Assembly (NCBI RefSeq): GCF_004011695.2
Contig: NC_082410.1
Coordinates: forward strand, 1,798,001-1,862,000
Source of the DNA: Ascochyta rabiei
Taxonomy: Eukaryota; Ascomycota; Dothideomycetes; Pleosporales; Didymellaceae
Direction of reading: 5' to 3'
DNA length: 64,000 nucleotides
The notes under the pieces are model-generated. The model was not told the origin of the DNA and ran no database searches. It saw only the letters and a program-made list of their open reading frames with translations. Made by a program: the position numbers and the translations under genes. Of this stretch, positions 32,926-45,783 are shown piece after piece (position 1 is the stretch's first letter; every line of letters begins with the position of its first letter).

Positions 32926-34248
32926 GTCGGAGCTAGATTGCTCTACGATGAGACGTTCAGGGCTGCAATATCTCGGCAGGCAGGTTAAGGATTGTCTACG
33001 GTGAGGAATGCGGATTGCCAGCGTACCCAGTGAGTTTGTCGAGGGAGGTTGTCAAAGCTGCAGCACCAAACGGGCAGTAGTACGGAATAACTATAACAGC
33101 CTGAATATGCCTGTGCGTTAGGTTGAAGGCTGAACTACCATCATGGGAGAGGTGATTGTGGACGACATACCTGAGGGAGTCCGCCCGTTCGACCCCACAA
33201 ACCGGGCTTACTTGTCAAAGCTACCAAGGAACATGCACAGCGGCTATCAAGGCTCGACGCAGGAGAAGGTTGCACGAGAAGATCTAGAGCGGACGAATTT
33301 TAACTCTTCAGTACCTCACGTTACACAGACGCTATGGGTGGCACAGTTCTGCAGGCCCCAACAAGGCTCAATCGGGCATGTTGCACGTACGGCCTTCCTG
33401 AAATGAACTGAAGTGCACTTTACTGAAGTGCACTTTCCTTGGATATTGTCTCGCGCTCACTCACTCGGATGCTGTGCGACCAAAGCCTTACTAGATCCTT
33501 GTTCTGATGTTGGCTTGGATCAAGGTAGGCATCTGCAGGCGGTTGGCTTGTATCAGATCGTTTGAGCGCTTTGCAGTGTGTTTGTGACAAGTATGCATTT
33601 TTCCAGTACAAGCATTTGCTGCTGAACGAGGTCAGCGAATTGTGGTTGTGCCGTAGTTGGCACGCAATGGTGGACGTCACAAGCCTCTCCAGTTTGAAGT
33701 GCAGGAAGCGCACTTGACCGAATCAATCTAGCTTCAGCCTCCTACACTACACTCAAGTATCCAGTAGTATCATTGATACCACAACTCAATGTTGACTTCT
33801 ATAACTACCAACATCGGCGTGCTTCACATCACTGCCAAGCATCTGCTGGCCTGCCCTACAAATTCGAATAGTCCGTCTCATTCGAAGACTGAAAACAGAA
33901 CGAATGCACTCAATGATATGTTCACAACGCGCCTTCACAGTTCTGCTCATAAAACATGGACCATTTTACCAAATGACGACCATGACTCCCTGTCACCGTC
34001 AAATGTGCTACACCCCATCCCTGAGATTTGATGTTTAGCGTACGAGAAACATCAGAGATGTAGAGCCGCCTGTGTGCTTTTCCAGAACTTTGATTCATGC
34101 TGGTTGTTCCATGTTACTTCCTCTAAACGAACAGATCCCATGCAGAACAGATCGAGCAGCAACAGCATTGCGTGTCAACTCCGAACAACAAGCCGATATT
34201 GTGTGTCATCTTCAGCCCCTCAACACCGTCTCTCCCCCAGAGTCTGCA
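32926..34248. other. 1.3-kb gap, no gene seen
   Basis: Contains a lone 87-codon frame at 33143-33406 with no recognisable features. Two close copies of GAAGTGCACTTT lie at about 33411-33433. AT content is higher than in the genes. Confidence 0.45.
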
Positions 34249-34705
34249 TCAACAAAACCAGCCCTCGCAATCTCCCCGTCCATAGTCCGGTCTCGTGCTG
34301 GGATGCTTCGCACCAACGGCCTCGAAAACATGCATCGCGACGAACACGGCCCACGCAAAGGAACCAATCACAACCAGTATTCCCGCCCAGTACGGCACTG
34401 TTCGATGTGCGACGATCAGCCGACCGTGTCCGCTGATACTCGGCGGTATGATGCGATGCCCATTGGGATGCGAGTACGTGTAGCGCAGCGGCGGAGCGGT
34501 GAAGGGGTGTTCGGTGGGCGAGACGGCGACGGCGGAGTCATGCGGGCTGGTGAAGGTAGAGGATGTGCTGCCGTATGTGATGGGTTTGAAGTGTGATTTG
34601 GAGGGAAGAGTGGGTGGGGCCCGCGACGGTGAGGTGTGCTGCGCGGTGTTGTGTTAGCCGTGGGGTAGATGCATGCAGGATTCGATTTGTTACCTCTTCA
34701 GCCAT
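34249..34705 (-). CDS. Small single-pass membrane protein, unknown
   Basis: Two exons, 34705-34694 (MAEE only) and 34638-34249, give 133 aa. The intron has donor GTAACA, branch GGCTAACA and acceptor CGCGCAG. Because the ATG sits on a 12-nt exon, the gene does not appear as an ORF with its own start. The N-terminal two thirds are Ser/Thr/Pro/His-rich (ITYGSTSSTFTSPHDS), and then comes RLIVAHRTVPYWAGILVVIG and a hydrophobic helix continuing SFAWAVFVAMHVFEAV, so one membrane span is likely. It ends DYGRGDCEGWFC. The coherent frame, the clean intron and the helix support a real gene. I do not recognise a family. Confidence 0.65.
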
Positions 34706-35475
34706 GGCTGTCCAGGGGCATGTCGAGGCGAATCGCTCGAGAAGAGAAGTGTCTCAGAGTGGCTATCAGTGGATACATGCTGCGGTGTAGGCCTTGGTAA
34801 GCTTGTGCCTAGAGGACGCCGTTGCAGAAGCGCCGTGCGCTCAGCCTCGTGTCTGGTGCTGGGGAGACCCGGCGACCGGAGTCACCCCATGGTCACGCAT
34901 TTTGTGGGAGATGACGCGGATTCATGCAGCGCATTCTGCCTTCGTTCCATGTTTTGTGGTAGTCTTCAACATGAATTCTCTCAATACAGATTCCCCACGA
35001 TTCCTCCACAGCGCGGGCACTAACTTAGGGATGCGCTCAAAGCTAGCCGTGTACGAATTGGCGTGTCTTGAGCCGGCCCGCTATGACTGGCACTGCTCCA
35101 ATGTTCGATGTAGGCCAAAATCTATACAAGCTTCGTTGCTTGCATTTTACATCGTCGTAAACCAAAGGTGCAGCAGAGCTTTATGTCATGATGGTCTTTA
35201 GCGCAACAACCTTGCCACGTCACGCAACTGTCGACGATAAGTGGAATCGGACCGCAATAATACTGAACTCAGACCTATCTCACAGATGTGTTCAGTAATT
35301 GCATCCCCACAGGCAGGATTGCTTGCTACTGTACGAGGTGCTCGAAAGATTCAACATCACTCATAAAGTATGAAACACGACACAAAGAGTCCGCTCAAGC
35401 ACCATCATCTCTTTCGCCCGCTGACATGCAACATAAATACACAACGACGCTTCGAAGACTTGACTTGACAGACCT
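34706..35475. other. Intergenic between two minus-strand genes
   Basis: Holds the promoter of the small membrane-protein gene and the 3' flank of the bZIP gene. No other gene is supported. Confidence 0.45.
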
Positions 35476-37133
35476 TCACGCTCCCAAGCTCTCACCAAAC
35501 CTCCTCCGATCCCCCTCAATATCGCCTCTCATGTCCGGAAACTTGTCGTAGAAATCTTCTGTCACGTTCCAGCGCCTCAGATCACCATGGTACCTCTCGA
35601 ACAGCGGACTGGGGGAATAACATCCCCTCGCGTCATCATAGAAGAATGCATCTTCAAATGCAAACGGCCAGTCGAAGCGCAGATACCGACTGTAGACGTG
35701 GGAGAGTGTCGAGGTCTGGAAGATGGACGAGTGCTGGGAAACGAGGCGGTCACGGAGTGTAGGCCAGGCGAAGAAGTCGACGGCGATTGGGTGGGTAGTT
35801 GAGGATTGCGTTATGCTGGGGCGCAGCCATTTGGGGACTTTGGAGAGTTGTTCGGCGGTGCTGTGGAGGTAGTACTGTCATGGATCAGGATTTCGATCCC
35901 TCGGGAGTATCTCGTGATTACACGCACCTTCAACAGCTTGAAGCTCTTGTATGCAGTAGCTAGCCTCTCCATCCTAGGCAGACGGCAGAACAAAAACTCG
36001 TCGACTTGCTGCAAGATGACGAGCACGGGGCTCTGCATCCACTCGTCAGATATGTTCGCCCAGCCTTCTTTGATACCGAGATAGAGAAGTCCAGCTTCCG
36101 CAGGAACGGACAATTTCCTATTGGCTACGGTGAGAGATCTGGCACCTGGTGCTGAACAGCTAGTGTATATCTTCTCAAAGAGCTCGTTGCTCTTCTTCCA
36201 GATCGGACACACAATACTTGAAGTTGGGGAGTCTGAGCAGTCTGGGGCACTGATGTGGAGGATGTTTGGAGAGGGGCACCGCCAGCCGTCGCCAAAGAAC
36301 TGGACATGTTAGCGGATTGCTCGAGATAGCGAATTGGCTAAATCATACCTCTTGCAGAAAAGGGCCCCATGACGCTGTTGCTGCGTTGTCTTCCCAACCA
36401 TGCATGTCGACTTGACTCCTCCTTCGAACTTCCATGACATTGTCTGTAGGTAAATCTTCAACTGGCGTGTGGGCGAGGCTGAGATCAAGAGCAGCTGGAG
36501 TATGTACGCTAGTCATGATGTTCATGCCATCAAGATCGACCAACGTCGTACTTGACGTGCGCTCATTGAAGTCATACGAATTTGGCAGCTCCGTTGGGGC
36601 AGGTAGTGACGGTTTGCTGTCGGCTGTGAAGGTTGCCGTCTGCGTGTTGGGCAATCGGTGCCCTACCGGTCTGTAAGCCTCTGCGAAGCAAAGTCGTAGA
36701 AGGTCAGTTCAGTTGGCTGATGCATACCATTGCTGGAAGAAGACGGCGAAGCTACTATGGCTCCTCCGTTTGTTGTTGGGCGTTCTGTTGGTGCGGTCGT
36801 TCGAGGAGCAATGTCGGTTCGGAGTACGTTCTTGACACTGTCGATAATGACTCGCAACCGCTCATTTTCCGCTCGTAGACTGTCGATTTCCGAAAGTAAG
36901 TTTGCTGTCGCTCCGCTTCGGTCTCGATCTCTCAGAATCCGTATTGTTCGCTCTAAATCGGCAATATGCGTCTTCGTCTTCTCTCTGAGCGATCGCTGAG
37001 CTTCGCGGTCGACGGCACGCTTGCGTTCTCGTCGCTCTTGCTCGCCCAAGCACGACGCTCGTCTTTTACGCTTCACAGCAGGTGCAGTATTTGCAGCAAG
37101 CTCAGTGGCGTCGCTAGGGCGTCGGTTCGTCAT
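35476..37133 (-). CDS. bZIP transcription factor with DUF3425-type C-terminus
   Basis: Four exons, 37133-36728, 36680-36349, 36299-35928 and 35874-35476, give 502 aa. The basic region and zipper lie near residues 25-115 (RRERKRAVDREAQRSLREKT, then a leucine zipper LERTIRILRD ... LLSEIDSLRAENERLRVIID). A Ser/Thr-rich middle is followed by a C-terminal domain typical of fungal bZIP/DUF3425 proteins: FFGDGWRCPSPN, WQ-like VPKWLRPSITQ, then HPIAVDFFAWPTLRDRLV and FDWPFAFEDAFFYDD. Such factors regulate stress response or secondary metabolism, but no target can be deduced. Intron 1 is 47 bp with branch CTGAC; it removes the stop that closes the first open frame. It lies 450 bp from a peroxisomal enoyl-CoA hydratase gene on the same strand. 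Confidence 0.88.
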
Positions 37134-37582
37134 CGCGGCTTATGAATATCAAGTACACGGACGAGGAAGCTGAGTCGCAGCTGTATAGTCAAGGAGTAGA
37201 GGGTCTGGTAAAGCGGAGCAATTGCATTTCAGAGTCTGATTGCCTGTGTCTTCCCCAGCCCGACACCGACCGAGGGCTTCGCAGCGACATGTCTTCGTCG
37301 TGCAGCATGAAAGCACATCTGGGGAAGCCACGGTGCGCCGTGCGGGGACAGGTGTGGGGCAAACACCGGCACGGCAACAACGGGAACGTGCTTCCGGCCG
37401 AGTTTATTGCCTGCTCAGGGATCTGAGTCGTGTAGGCAACAAACATGTTACCGAGCGTTGCCGGCCACTGCATTAACTGCATACGGAGACTGACGATGCT
37501 CGAAAGATATTTTGAGGTCCTCCAAGATCATCTGTGAATGCTGAACGGAAACTTCCATCCAAGTCCAACTTGCCGCTGTAGT
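37134..37582. other. bZIP promoter, hydratase 3' flank
   Basis: 449 bp between two minus-strand genes. No other gene supported. Confidence 0.45.
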
Positions 37583-38477
37583 CTACAGTTTGGACGGCTT
37601 CCAGTCCGGCTTCCTCTTCTGCGCAAAGGCGGTCAAGCCCTCCAGCGCATTCTCGCCAGACTGCAGGGCATCGTTGAATCGCTCGATGGTAAGCTGTGTA
37701 GCGCGCTCTACGCTTCCATGCTCAAGACTATCCTTCAACGCTGCGCGAGTTACAATCGCTGCATCTGGTGAAATCGCAGCAATCTCCTGCGCCAGCTTCA
37801 GAGCCTCGTCAACGACCGTGTCCTGTGACGGCGAGATGCGGTTGATGATACGGAGCTCCTTCGCCTGCTGCGCAGTGATCGGCTTCCCAGTCAGTGCCAT
37901 CTCAGATGCTACTGGTAAGCCGACAATGCGGACGAGTCGTGCGGGACCTCCAGCACCAGCAAAGATACCGCGTAAAGCTTCTGGGAGACCAAAGGTAGCG
38001 TTTGGTGCAGCGACGACCAAATCGCTGGTTCTTCTTTAGCGTCATCAACTCCTTTGATGCAATCATGACTTACCAGCCAAGTACAATCTCAAAGCCTCCG
38101 CCAAGTGCGAACCCATTCACAGCAGCAATGACGGGCTTCTTGCCAGCCCTTCTGCTGAGACCAGCGAAGCCGCTTACAGGGTGCCTCATTAGCCCCGGGT
38201 TCACGTCGCTCTTCCCACTTCTGATTCTGCCCAGCTCGATCAAATCTTGTCCAGCGCAGAAGCTCCTCTTTCCAGCACCAGTGATTATGGCACAGCGCAG
38301 GTTCTCTTCTCTGTCGAACCAGTCAAACACCTGTCCCATTTCCTGGTGCCCGGCAAAGGGGATGCTGTTCATCTGCTTCTCGCGGTTAATGGTAACGAGA
38401 AGGACATAGTCGGCCGGGTACGAGAGCAGGACGTGGGAGGTGGGAGGAGGTGCAGTTTTCGGCTTGACGGCTGACAT
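37583..38477 (-). CDS. Enoyl-CoA hydratase/isomerase, peroxisomal (PTS1)
   Basis: Two exons, 38477-38074 and 38024-37583, give 281 aa. Crotonase-fold motifs are clear: AIITGAGKRSFCAGQDL (oxyanion-hole strand), PVIAAVNGFALGGGFEIVLG then CDLVVAAPNATFGLPE (second oxyanion Gly and the catalytic Glu region), and LTGKPITAQQAKELRIINRI. The last three residues are SKL, the canonical type 1 peroxisomal targeting signal, so action on acyl-CoA in peroxisomes is inferred. The family covers hydratases, isomerases and dehydratases, and the exact reaction cannot be told from sequence by eye. The intron splits a Cys codon (TG|C). It is head-to-head with the metallophosphoesterase gene. Confidence 0.92.
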
Positions 38478-39049
38478 GGTGCTAAGGACGGCGGTGGAAA
38501 GTGTTGTAGAGGCTTTGCAGCCTGCAGTTTTCTCAATGTGCTACATAGCTGCCGCTCGCTGGTAAGCTGTCGCGAGTCTGGGATGAGCTGAGCCGAGGTT
38601 CATCTCCACCCCACAGGTTCCACATTTGGTTAGCACGATCGAGTGTCGTTGCTCGAACCAGAGCTTGCCTATCTCATCTCACTCTCAACCGCACCGGGAT
38701 TTTGGAAAGCCGTTACACCTCATGCATTTTGTGAGTTCATATATTCTTGATGTTACCGTGAACGCGATGCAGTCCTCTTGTGGTTTATTGAGACTGCAAC
38801 TCCCGGATCAGGACAGCATGACCCATGGTTCTACGTAGTCTCTTCTTTGAATTAGAGAGGATTCAGTGCGTAATTTCGAACTTCTGGGAATCAAAATGGT
38901 CGAGCTCTGAGTAACAACAACATTGAACCAAGGCTGAAAGTAGGTGAACGATTCTATCAAGAGTTTTTTCCCCCATGAATATACCCCTTCTTCATCATAC
39001 CACATCTACACACATCACCACAATCAATCTTTTCGAATCGCACTCCGAC
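38478..39049. promoter_or_regulatory. Divergent intergenic region hydratase / phosphoesterase
   Basis: 572 bp between start codons of two divergent genes. Nothing specific was assigned. Confidence 0.4.
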
Positions 39050-40081
39050 ATGTCTATTTCCAAACGCGCCCACTCCGCTTCACCCCCAACTTCGTCTCCC
39101 ACCTCAAAACGCACCCGCCAAACAACCCCCGTCCGCTTCCTCATCCTCTCCGACACGCACTCCGCCGAGCTCCCCAGCCCGCTGCCCGCCTGCGACGTAG
39201 TGCTACACTGCGGCGACCTAACCTCAAATGGCACACCATCGTCAATCTCCGGCGCGCTGCGCAGCCTCGGGCAGATCCCCGCCGAGCTCAAACTCGCCAT
39301 AGCAGGGAACCACGACATCTCTCTGGACAGGGCGTACTACACATCCGAAGGTGGAAGCACCGCCGACGTCGATCTCGCGCAGGCCCTCGTATCGCCCACT
39401 CCGGAATCCGAAGCAACTCGCAACAACGTGACGTTCCTGGAAGAGGGAACCCACACCTTCACCCTCTCATCCGGGACCCGCTTCACAATCTACACATCAC
39501 CCTACACCCCCGCCCACGGCGCCTCCGCATTCCAATACCCCACCGACACGGACCGCTTCAACCCAGCCGCCGCAACGCCATCGTGGGCGCGCAATGTCGC
39601 GACCGCGACGTCCACAATACCGGAGCGTGTCGACATCCTCATGACGCACGGCCCGGCAAAATACATCCTCGACACCGCGCGAGATGGGCAGAGCGCCGGG
39701 TGTGAGCATCTGCGGCGGGCGGTGGCGAGGGTAAGGCCAAGGCTGTTCTGCTTCGGTCATGTGCATGGTGGGTACGGAGCGCAGCGGTTTTGTTTTGCGG
39801 GGGAAAACAAGTCACACGAACGCGAGCGCTTGAACCGCGGCGGTGGAGATGCAGACGCAGAAACAGATGCCATCCTCCCGCAGCCGCAAGAGTGGGTAGG
39901 GAGAAACCAAGCGCGGAGGAAAGGGTACGCAACGCTGGGCCCGGGGTCGATGGAGGCGTTTCGGAGGGGCAGGGAGACGTTGGCGGTTAACGCTGCCTTG
40001 CAGGGGGAATTATCAGATGAGGAGGAAGAGGCAGAGAGGGCGTTGGTGAATATGCCGTGGGTTGTCGAGTTGGAACTGTAG
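39050..40081 (+). CDS. Calcineurin-like metallophosphoesterase (MPPED-type)
   Basis: Intronless, 343 aa from the ATG at 39050 (MSISKRAHSASPP). An upstream in-frame ATG at 38975 would add 25 residues of less typical sequence, so the later start is preferred. All five metal-ligand blocks are present in order: FLILSDTHS, LHCGDLTSNG, LAIAGNHDISLD, ILMTHGPAKYIL and CFGHVHGGYGAQ. This is the layout of the MPPED1/239AB subgroup, common in fungi, which acts as a cyclic-nucleotide or phosphodiester phosphoesterase in vitro. A disordered insertion and an acidic tail (SDEEEEAERALVN) follow. No membrane segment or signal peptide is seen, so it is probably cytosolic. Substrate unknown. Confidence 0.9.
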   Translation: MSISKRAHSASPPTSSPTSKRTRQTTPVRFLILSDTHSAELPSPLPACDVVLHCGDLTSNGTPSSISGALRSLGQIPAELKLAIAGNHDISLDRAYYTSEGGSTADVDLAQALVSPTPESEATRNNVTFLEEGTHTFTLSSGTRFTIYTSPYTPAHGASAFQYPTDTDRFNPAAATPSWARNVATATSTIPERVDILMTHGPAKYILDTARDGQSAGCEHLRRAVARVRPRLFCFGHVHGGYGAQRFCFAGENKSHERERLNRGGGDADAETDAILPQPQEWVGRNQARRKGYATLGPGSMEAFRRGRETLAVNAALQGELSDEEEEAERALVNMPWVVELEL

Positions 40082-40764
40082 TACCGTGTGTATCCGAATG
40101 CAGTGTATATGTCAATATTGCTATTTTCCTCCGTAGTCATGATACACTGTCTGTCCATCATCGAACAATCTAGTGACCAAAAAGATCCACATCCCACAAT
40201 TCCCCACAGCAAAGACAAACAAAGCAAGTACCCTCCCTCACACTGCCCAAGTATGCGACACAGTGCTGTCTCCATCGATCTACCAGCGCATGCCAGACGA
40301 GGTCCCCACGCCACGGTAGCTAACGTGAAGCCAACGTGAGTGATATCATCCGGGAAAAACCAGCATTTGTGCATAATGTATATAAACCACGCATGCAAAC
40401 TACACACGTAAACCACTATCTACACATGAACCAACAACACCACACTCTCTATCCACAAACCATAGAAGCACCAGCGGAATAGCAACAGAGGCGCTAGTAC
40501 AACATCGCTATTAGAAGTAGAGTACAGTTAGACAGCAAGAGAGGTAAGAAGGGATATAACTAACGGATTATAGAGAGTAGAGAGTTATTCAGTAGCCTAG
40601 TATTCCGCTACGTTTATGTAAATGTACATCTAAATACAATTTCTCTCTCTCTCTATACATCTGTCACTCTATTAATCTACAAAGAAAGAGAGAGAGGCAG
40701 AATATATTCTCGTAGTATATACTGGAGAAGGGAAAGGGTAGTTGTTAGTAGTAGATGTACTGCT
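40082..40764. other. AT-rich, low-complexity intergenic DNA
   Basis: After the phosphoesterase gene the composition becomes AT-rich with short purine or pyrimidine runs (CTCTCTCTCT near 40645, AGAGAGAGAG near 40690). No ORF. It leads into the degenerate duplicate of the MET3 3' end and may itself be RIP-degraded. Confidence 0.5.
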
Positions 40765-40788
40765 GCTATGCTGTTAAAGTATATATTA

Positions 40789-40990
40789 AGTTAAGCATTG
40801 TTATGTAGAGTAAGAAGGTTGTAGAGACTGTGTGTGTGACTAACTGACCAAAGCCAGTGGAAGCAAAGAATTATTGAGTTTGTAAACTATATCCTATCTA
40901 TAACTATCCCAATGCACGCCACCTTAATTTCATCCTAATCTAAACCCTTCTATAAACCACAACTGCTCTAACAGACTGCAAGCCTTAAGC
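40789..40990. repeat. Degenerate tandem copy of the MET3 3' end
   Basis: About 200 bp align without gaps, at roughly 80 percent by eye, to 41032-41233, offset by 243 bp. The matched intact segment includes the last codons of MET3 and its 3' flank. Most differences are C or G in the intact copy versus T or A here (TCA to TTA, CCA to CTA, CG to TG), a pattern resembling RIP. The copy cannot encode a functional end, because the MET3 stop position reads TGG here. Confidence 0.75.
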
Positions 40991-41031
40991 AAAGAATAGT
41001 GATAGAGGTAGCAGTGCTAAGTTATTAATAA

Positions 41032-42979
<1,948 letters not shown>

Positions 42980-43651
42980 GTTTGCCGTGGGGGAAAGGTA
43001 CCAGGGGTATGGGAAGAAAAGTGAAGAGAGCCTGAGAAAACTCACGAAGACTTCAGCACCAGCACCAGCACCAGCAGCTCCCTTTCTCTTTATAAACCGC
43101 AAACCCGGCTCTGCAGTGCGGCCCGTCGTTCGGCTCGTCGCTGCAAGTCTGCTCCAAACACTCGCAACGCTGCGCAATTGGGTCGTGAGCTTTTCATCGC
43201 GCGAATCCGCCCACTTGTTGACCACCGCCCTGCGGCCCTAGGCTGGGAGCGGCTCCTGTATGGGCCGGCAAATCCTTGGGACCGATTGCGCAATTGCACG
43301 CGTTTTCCAGAGCAACCCTGGCCGCATCATCGCTGCCTGGCTCCATCTCGGCTGCATGACGTGACGTGGGGGACGCCCGTCCAGTCCGTCAAACAACACC
43401 ACCATCACCTTCTAAAAGCCTTGGTTCGTACTTGTGTGTTGATTCCTGGCTCGAGTGACTACACTCGTAAAGCCGGTGCCATCTCAGCCCCAGCTTTGCT
43501 TTTGGTTGTATAATACGCTATCATGGCCATCTCGTGATGCCCGTTCACTGCCCTTTCCAACCCATATGCTTCGTAACCATGACCCAAACGCCCATGCTAA
43601 ATGCTCGATAGAAAACGTCAAGAAAACAAACGCAGACACGCAGCCAGTGCC
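42980..43651. promoter_or_regulatory. MET3 promoter and MET16 3' flank
   Basis: 672 bp. A CTC/CAG-rich leader lies just upstream of the MET3 ATG and a TGACGTGACG stretch near 43358. I looked for the palindromic Cys3/MetR-type element (ATGRYRYCAT) and did not find a perfect copy. Confidence 0.4.
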
Positions 43652-44606
43652 CTACACGGCCAGCTTTTGCAGCGCCCCGCTGAGCGCCTCTTGCTGCGCC
43701 TTCAGCTCTTGCTCCATGAGGAACTGCGCGTACTTGGACTTGGGGTTGTGGATGCCACACTCTGTCTTGTTGCGGCCCTTCCAGCGTCCTGCCCGCTCGT
43801 CCTCTCCCGCCGCCACCGGCTGTGTCGAGTGCCAGTCACCGACGCTCTTGTAGCCCTTGTTCAGGAGCTCGTTGTACGGCACCTTGTTGGCGTCAATGTA
43901 CGCCTTGACCTGGGCAAACGACCAGTTGGCCAGAGGGTTGATCTTGATGAGTCCGCCCTCGTTGACCTCGATAATGTCGAGATCACCACGCTTGCCTCCT
44001 TGGCTTCGGCGGCGTCCGGTGAGGGCTGCCTTGACTTGGAGCTCCGAGTACGCACGCTCAGCAGGCTCGACCTTGGCAACGTAGTCGTAATGGTCCTCGT
44101 TGCTCTCCCAGAGCTTCTCGCCGTACCGTGCGTTGAAATCCGCTACGTTGTCACAGCCGGCAGGCTTGTACACGTGAACAGGGATGTTGTACCTCTTACG
44201 AATACGGTCGACCAGTGCGTAGGTCTCGTCAAAGTGGAACAGTGTGTCCAGGAAGATCATGTCCGTGTTGTGCTTGTAAGGCCCGTCCATCTTAGAAAGC
44301 ATGTCCAGGGTGACGAGGCCAGTCAGTCCAAAGGCGGTTGTCTGCGACAGTCCAGGCAGGGATGTGATGCACCATTTGAGAATGTCTGTCTTGGTATTAG
44401 CCAAGACGTATCACACAATCTTGACAACGTTACTCACCCTGTGGCTCCAGCTTCTGCAATTGGGCATTGAGGAACTTGAGATGAGGCTTGGTGAAAAAAA
44501 CCTCCGGCAGGCTGTCCTGGCTCGAGGCTGCTGAGGCGTATCCAGACTCCTCGCGGATAGTAGGCGACTGAGCCCGGTGCTCCTTCTCGAAAAGTTGTGA
44601 CGACAT
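43652..44606 (-). CDS. MET16: Phosphoadenosine phosphosulfate (PAPS) reductase
   Basis: Two exons, 44606-44438 and 44385-43652, give 300 aa. An N-terminal segment (MSSQLFEKEH) leads to PHLKFLNAQLQKLEPQGDIL. The adenine-nucleotide alpha-hydrolase fold follows: TTAFGLTGLVTLDML, MIFLDTLFHFDET (the PP-loop LDTxxxFxET), VYKPAGCDNVADF, LIKINPLANWSFAQV and DVGDWHST-like SVGDWHSTQPV. The catalytic Cys lies in TECGIHNP near the C-terminus. The enzyme reduces PAPS to sulfite with thioredoxin in the cytosol, the third step of sulfate assimilation. An ATG inside the intron (44404) also opens exon 2 but would lose the conserved N-terminus. It is in tandem with MET3. Confidence 0.96.
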
Positions 44607-45783
44607 GTTGATCAGGGATCCGAATGTAGCAATAGGCACGTGCGAGCAAGTCCAAATAGAATGATGGCGTACGCTTTCTCCTCGAGGCTTCGCAGAAGAA
44701 AAAACTATTATGAATCGATTGCTCGAGGTGGTGTACAAGAACAAGATGCACCCGCTCTGGAGAATATATCGGGACCGGCCATCGGATGCGCTTTGAAATC
44801 CTTCTCCGCAAAGGTGCGATAGCTGGGGTGAAGACGTGCGATCACGCAATTCGCGCTAGTCCGTGGGAGAACAAAAATCTTCCTTCGACCCTTAGGTAAG
44901 GCGGTCTGGCCAATGGCGTAGCGGCAGTGATGAGTTTCGAGCAGTTGGTGCCTGTGCATCATCCTGATGGCGCTCATCCACGGATGATGCGCTGGAGATG
45001 GCTCGACGTGGATCGTCCGGCGTTATGGATTTTGTCATCAACGTCATGCTTTGAGCCTCACCGAAGTTGACCGGCGATTGCAATGCTTGATGACAGAGCT
45101 TGCGGAGATACTGAGCTTGTGTGAACACTCCTGCGACATGTTCTGCGCCGTACAATCCTCACATACACTCTCCATGTCCATGGCGTCCGGAGTTGCTCTG
45201 TTCAAGTCGGCCGATCGCACTCGGGTCGTCGGGCTTGGAAGGCGACTAACCGCGCCTCACAGCGGTGTCTCGCAGCGTGCATCGGGAGGCTGCCTGCGAT
45301 CGTGATTAGTGTGGAGTCTTGTTTGGTGTTGTTTAAACTGACATTACCCACTCTCCTCTTTTCATCTGGACACTTGCAGACGGCACTTGGACGGCTGCCC
45401 AACAGCCAGCCTAGCAAAGGCTTCCATCGTACGACGTCGGCACGCTTTCTACAAATTCCGACATCGCTCGCTTGATTGGCGAAACCCGCCCTGAATTTCA
45501 GATCTTCACATCTTGGGGTGCGGTTGTGTTGGTGGAGGTGATGGTGAAGTGGCGGATGTCGTGCGGGGTGTGATGTTCATTCTGCGCAGAACGTTGAGCC
45601 TTATCTTGCCGAGCGCACTCTGCTCGCTTTGTCAAAGTCAATTGGACGGATTTACGTCCATATCTCGACACCATCTGCTCCAAACACACGTCGGCTCTGC
45701 ACAGCGACCATCTCGAGGGGTTCAGTCAAAACATCAGCTTTATTGTGAGGATCCATGTCTTTGAGAGCTGTCTACTGCCGAAC
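44607..45783. other. MET16 promoter and UFL1-like 3' flank
   Basis: 1.2 kb between minus-strand genes. Short frames lack conserved features. No gene is called. Confidence 0.45.

Noticed and set aside
33143..33406. 87-codon ORF in the gap after the F-box gene
   Set aside because: No homologous features, no intron signals, and isolated; insufficient support.
34072..34596. 174-codon plus-strand ORF
   Set aside because: It is antisense to the better-supported small membrane-protein gene at 34249-34705.
42980..43651. Cys3/MetR-type palindrome in the MET3 promoter
   Set aside because: No perfect ATGRYRYCAT match found by eye.
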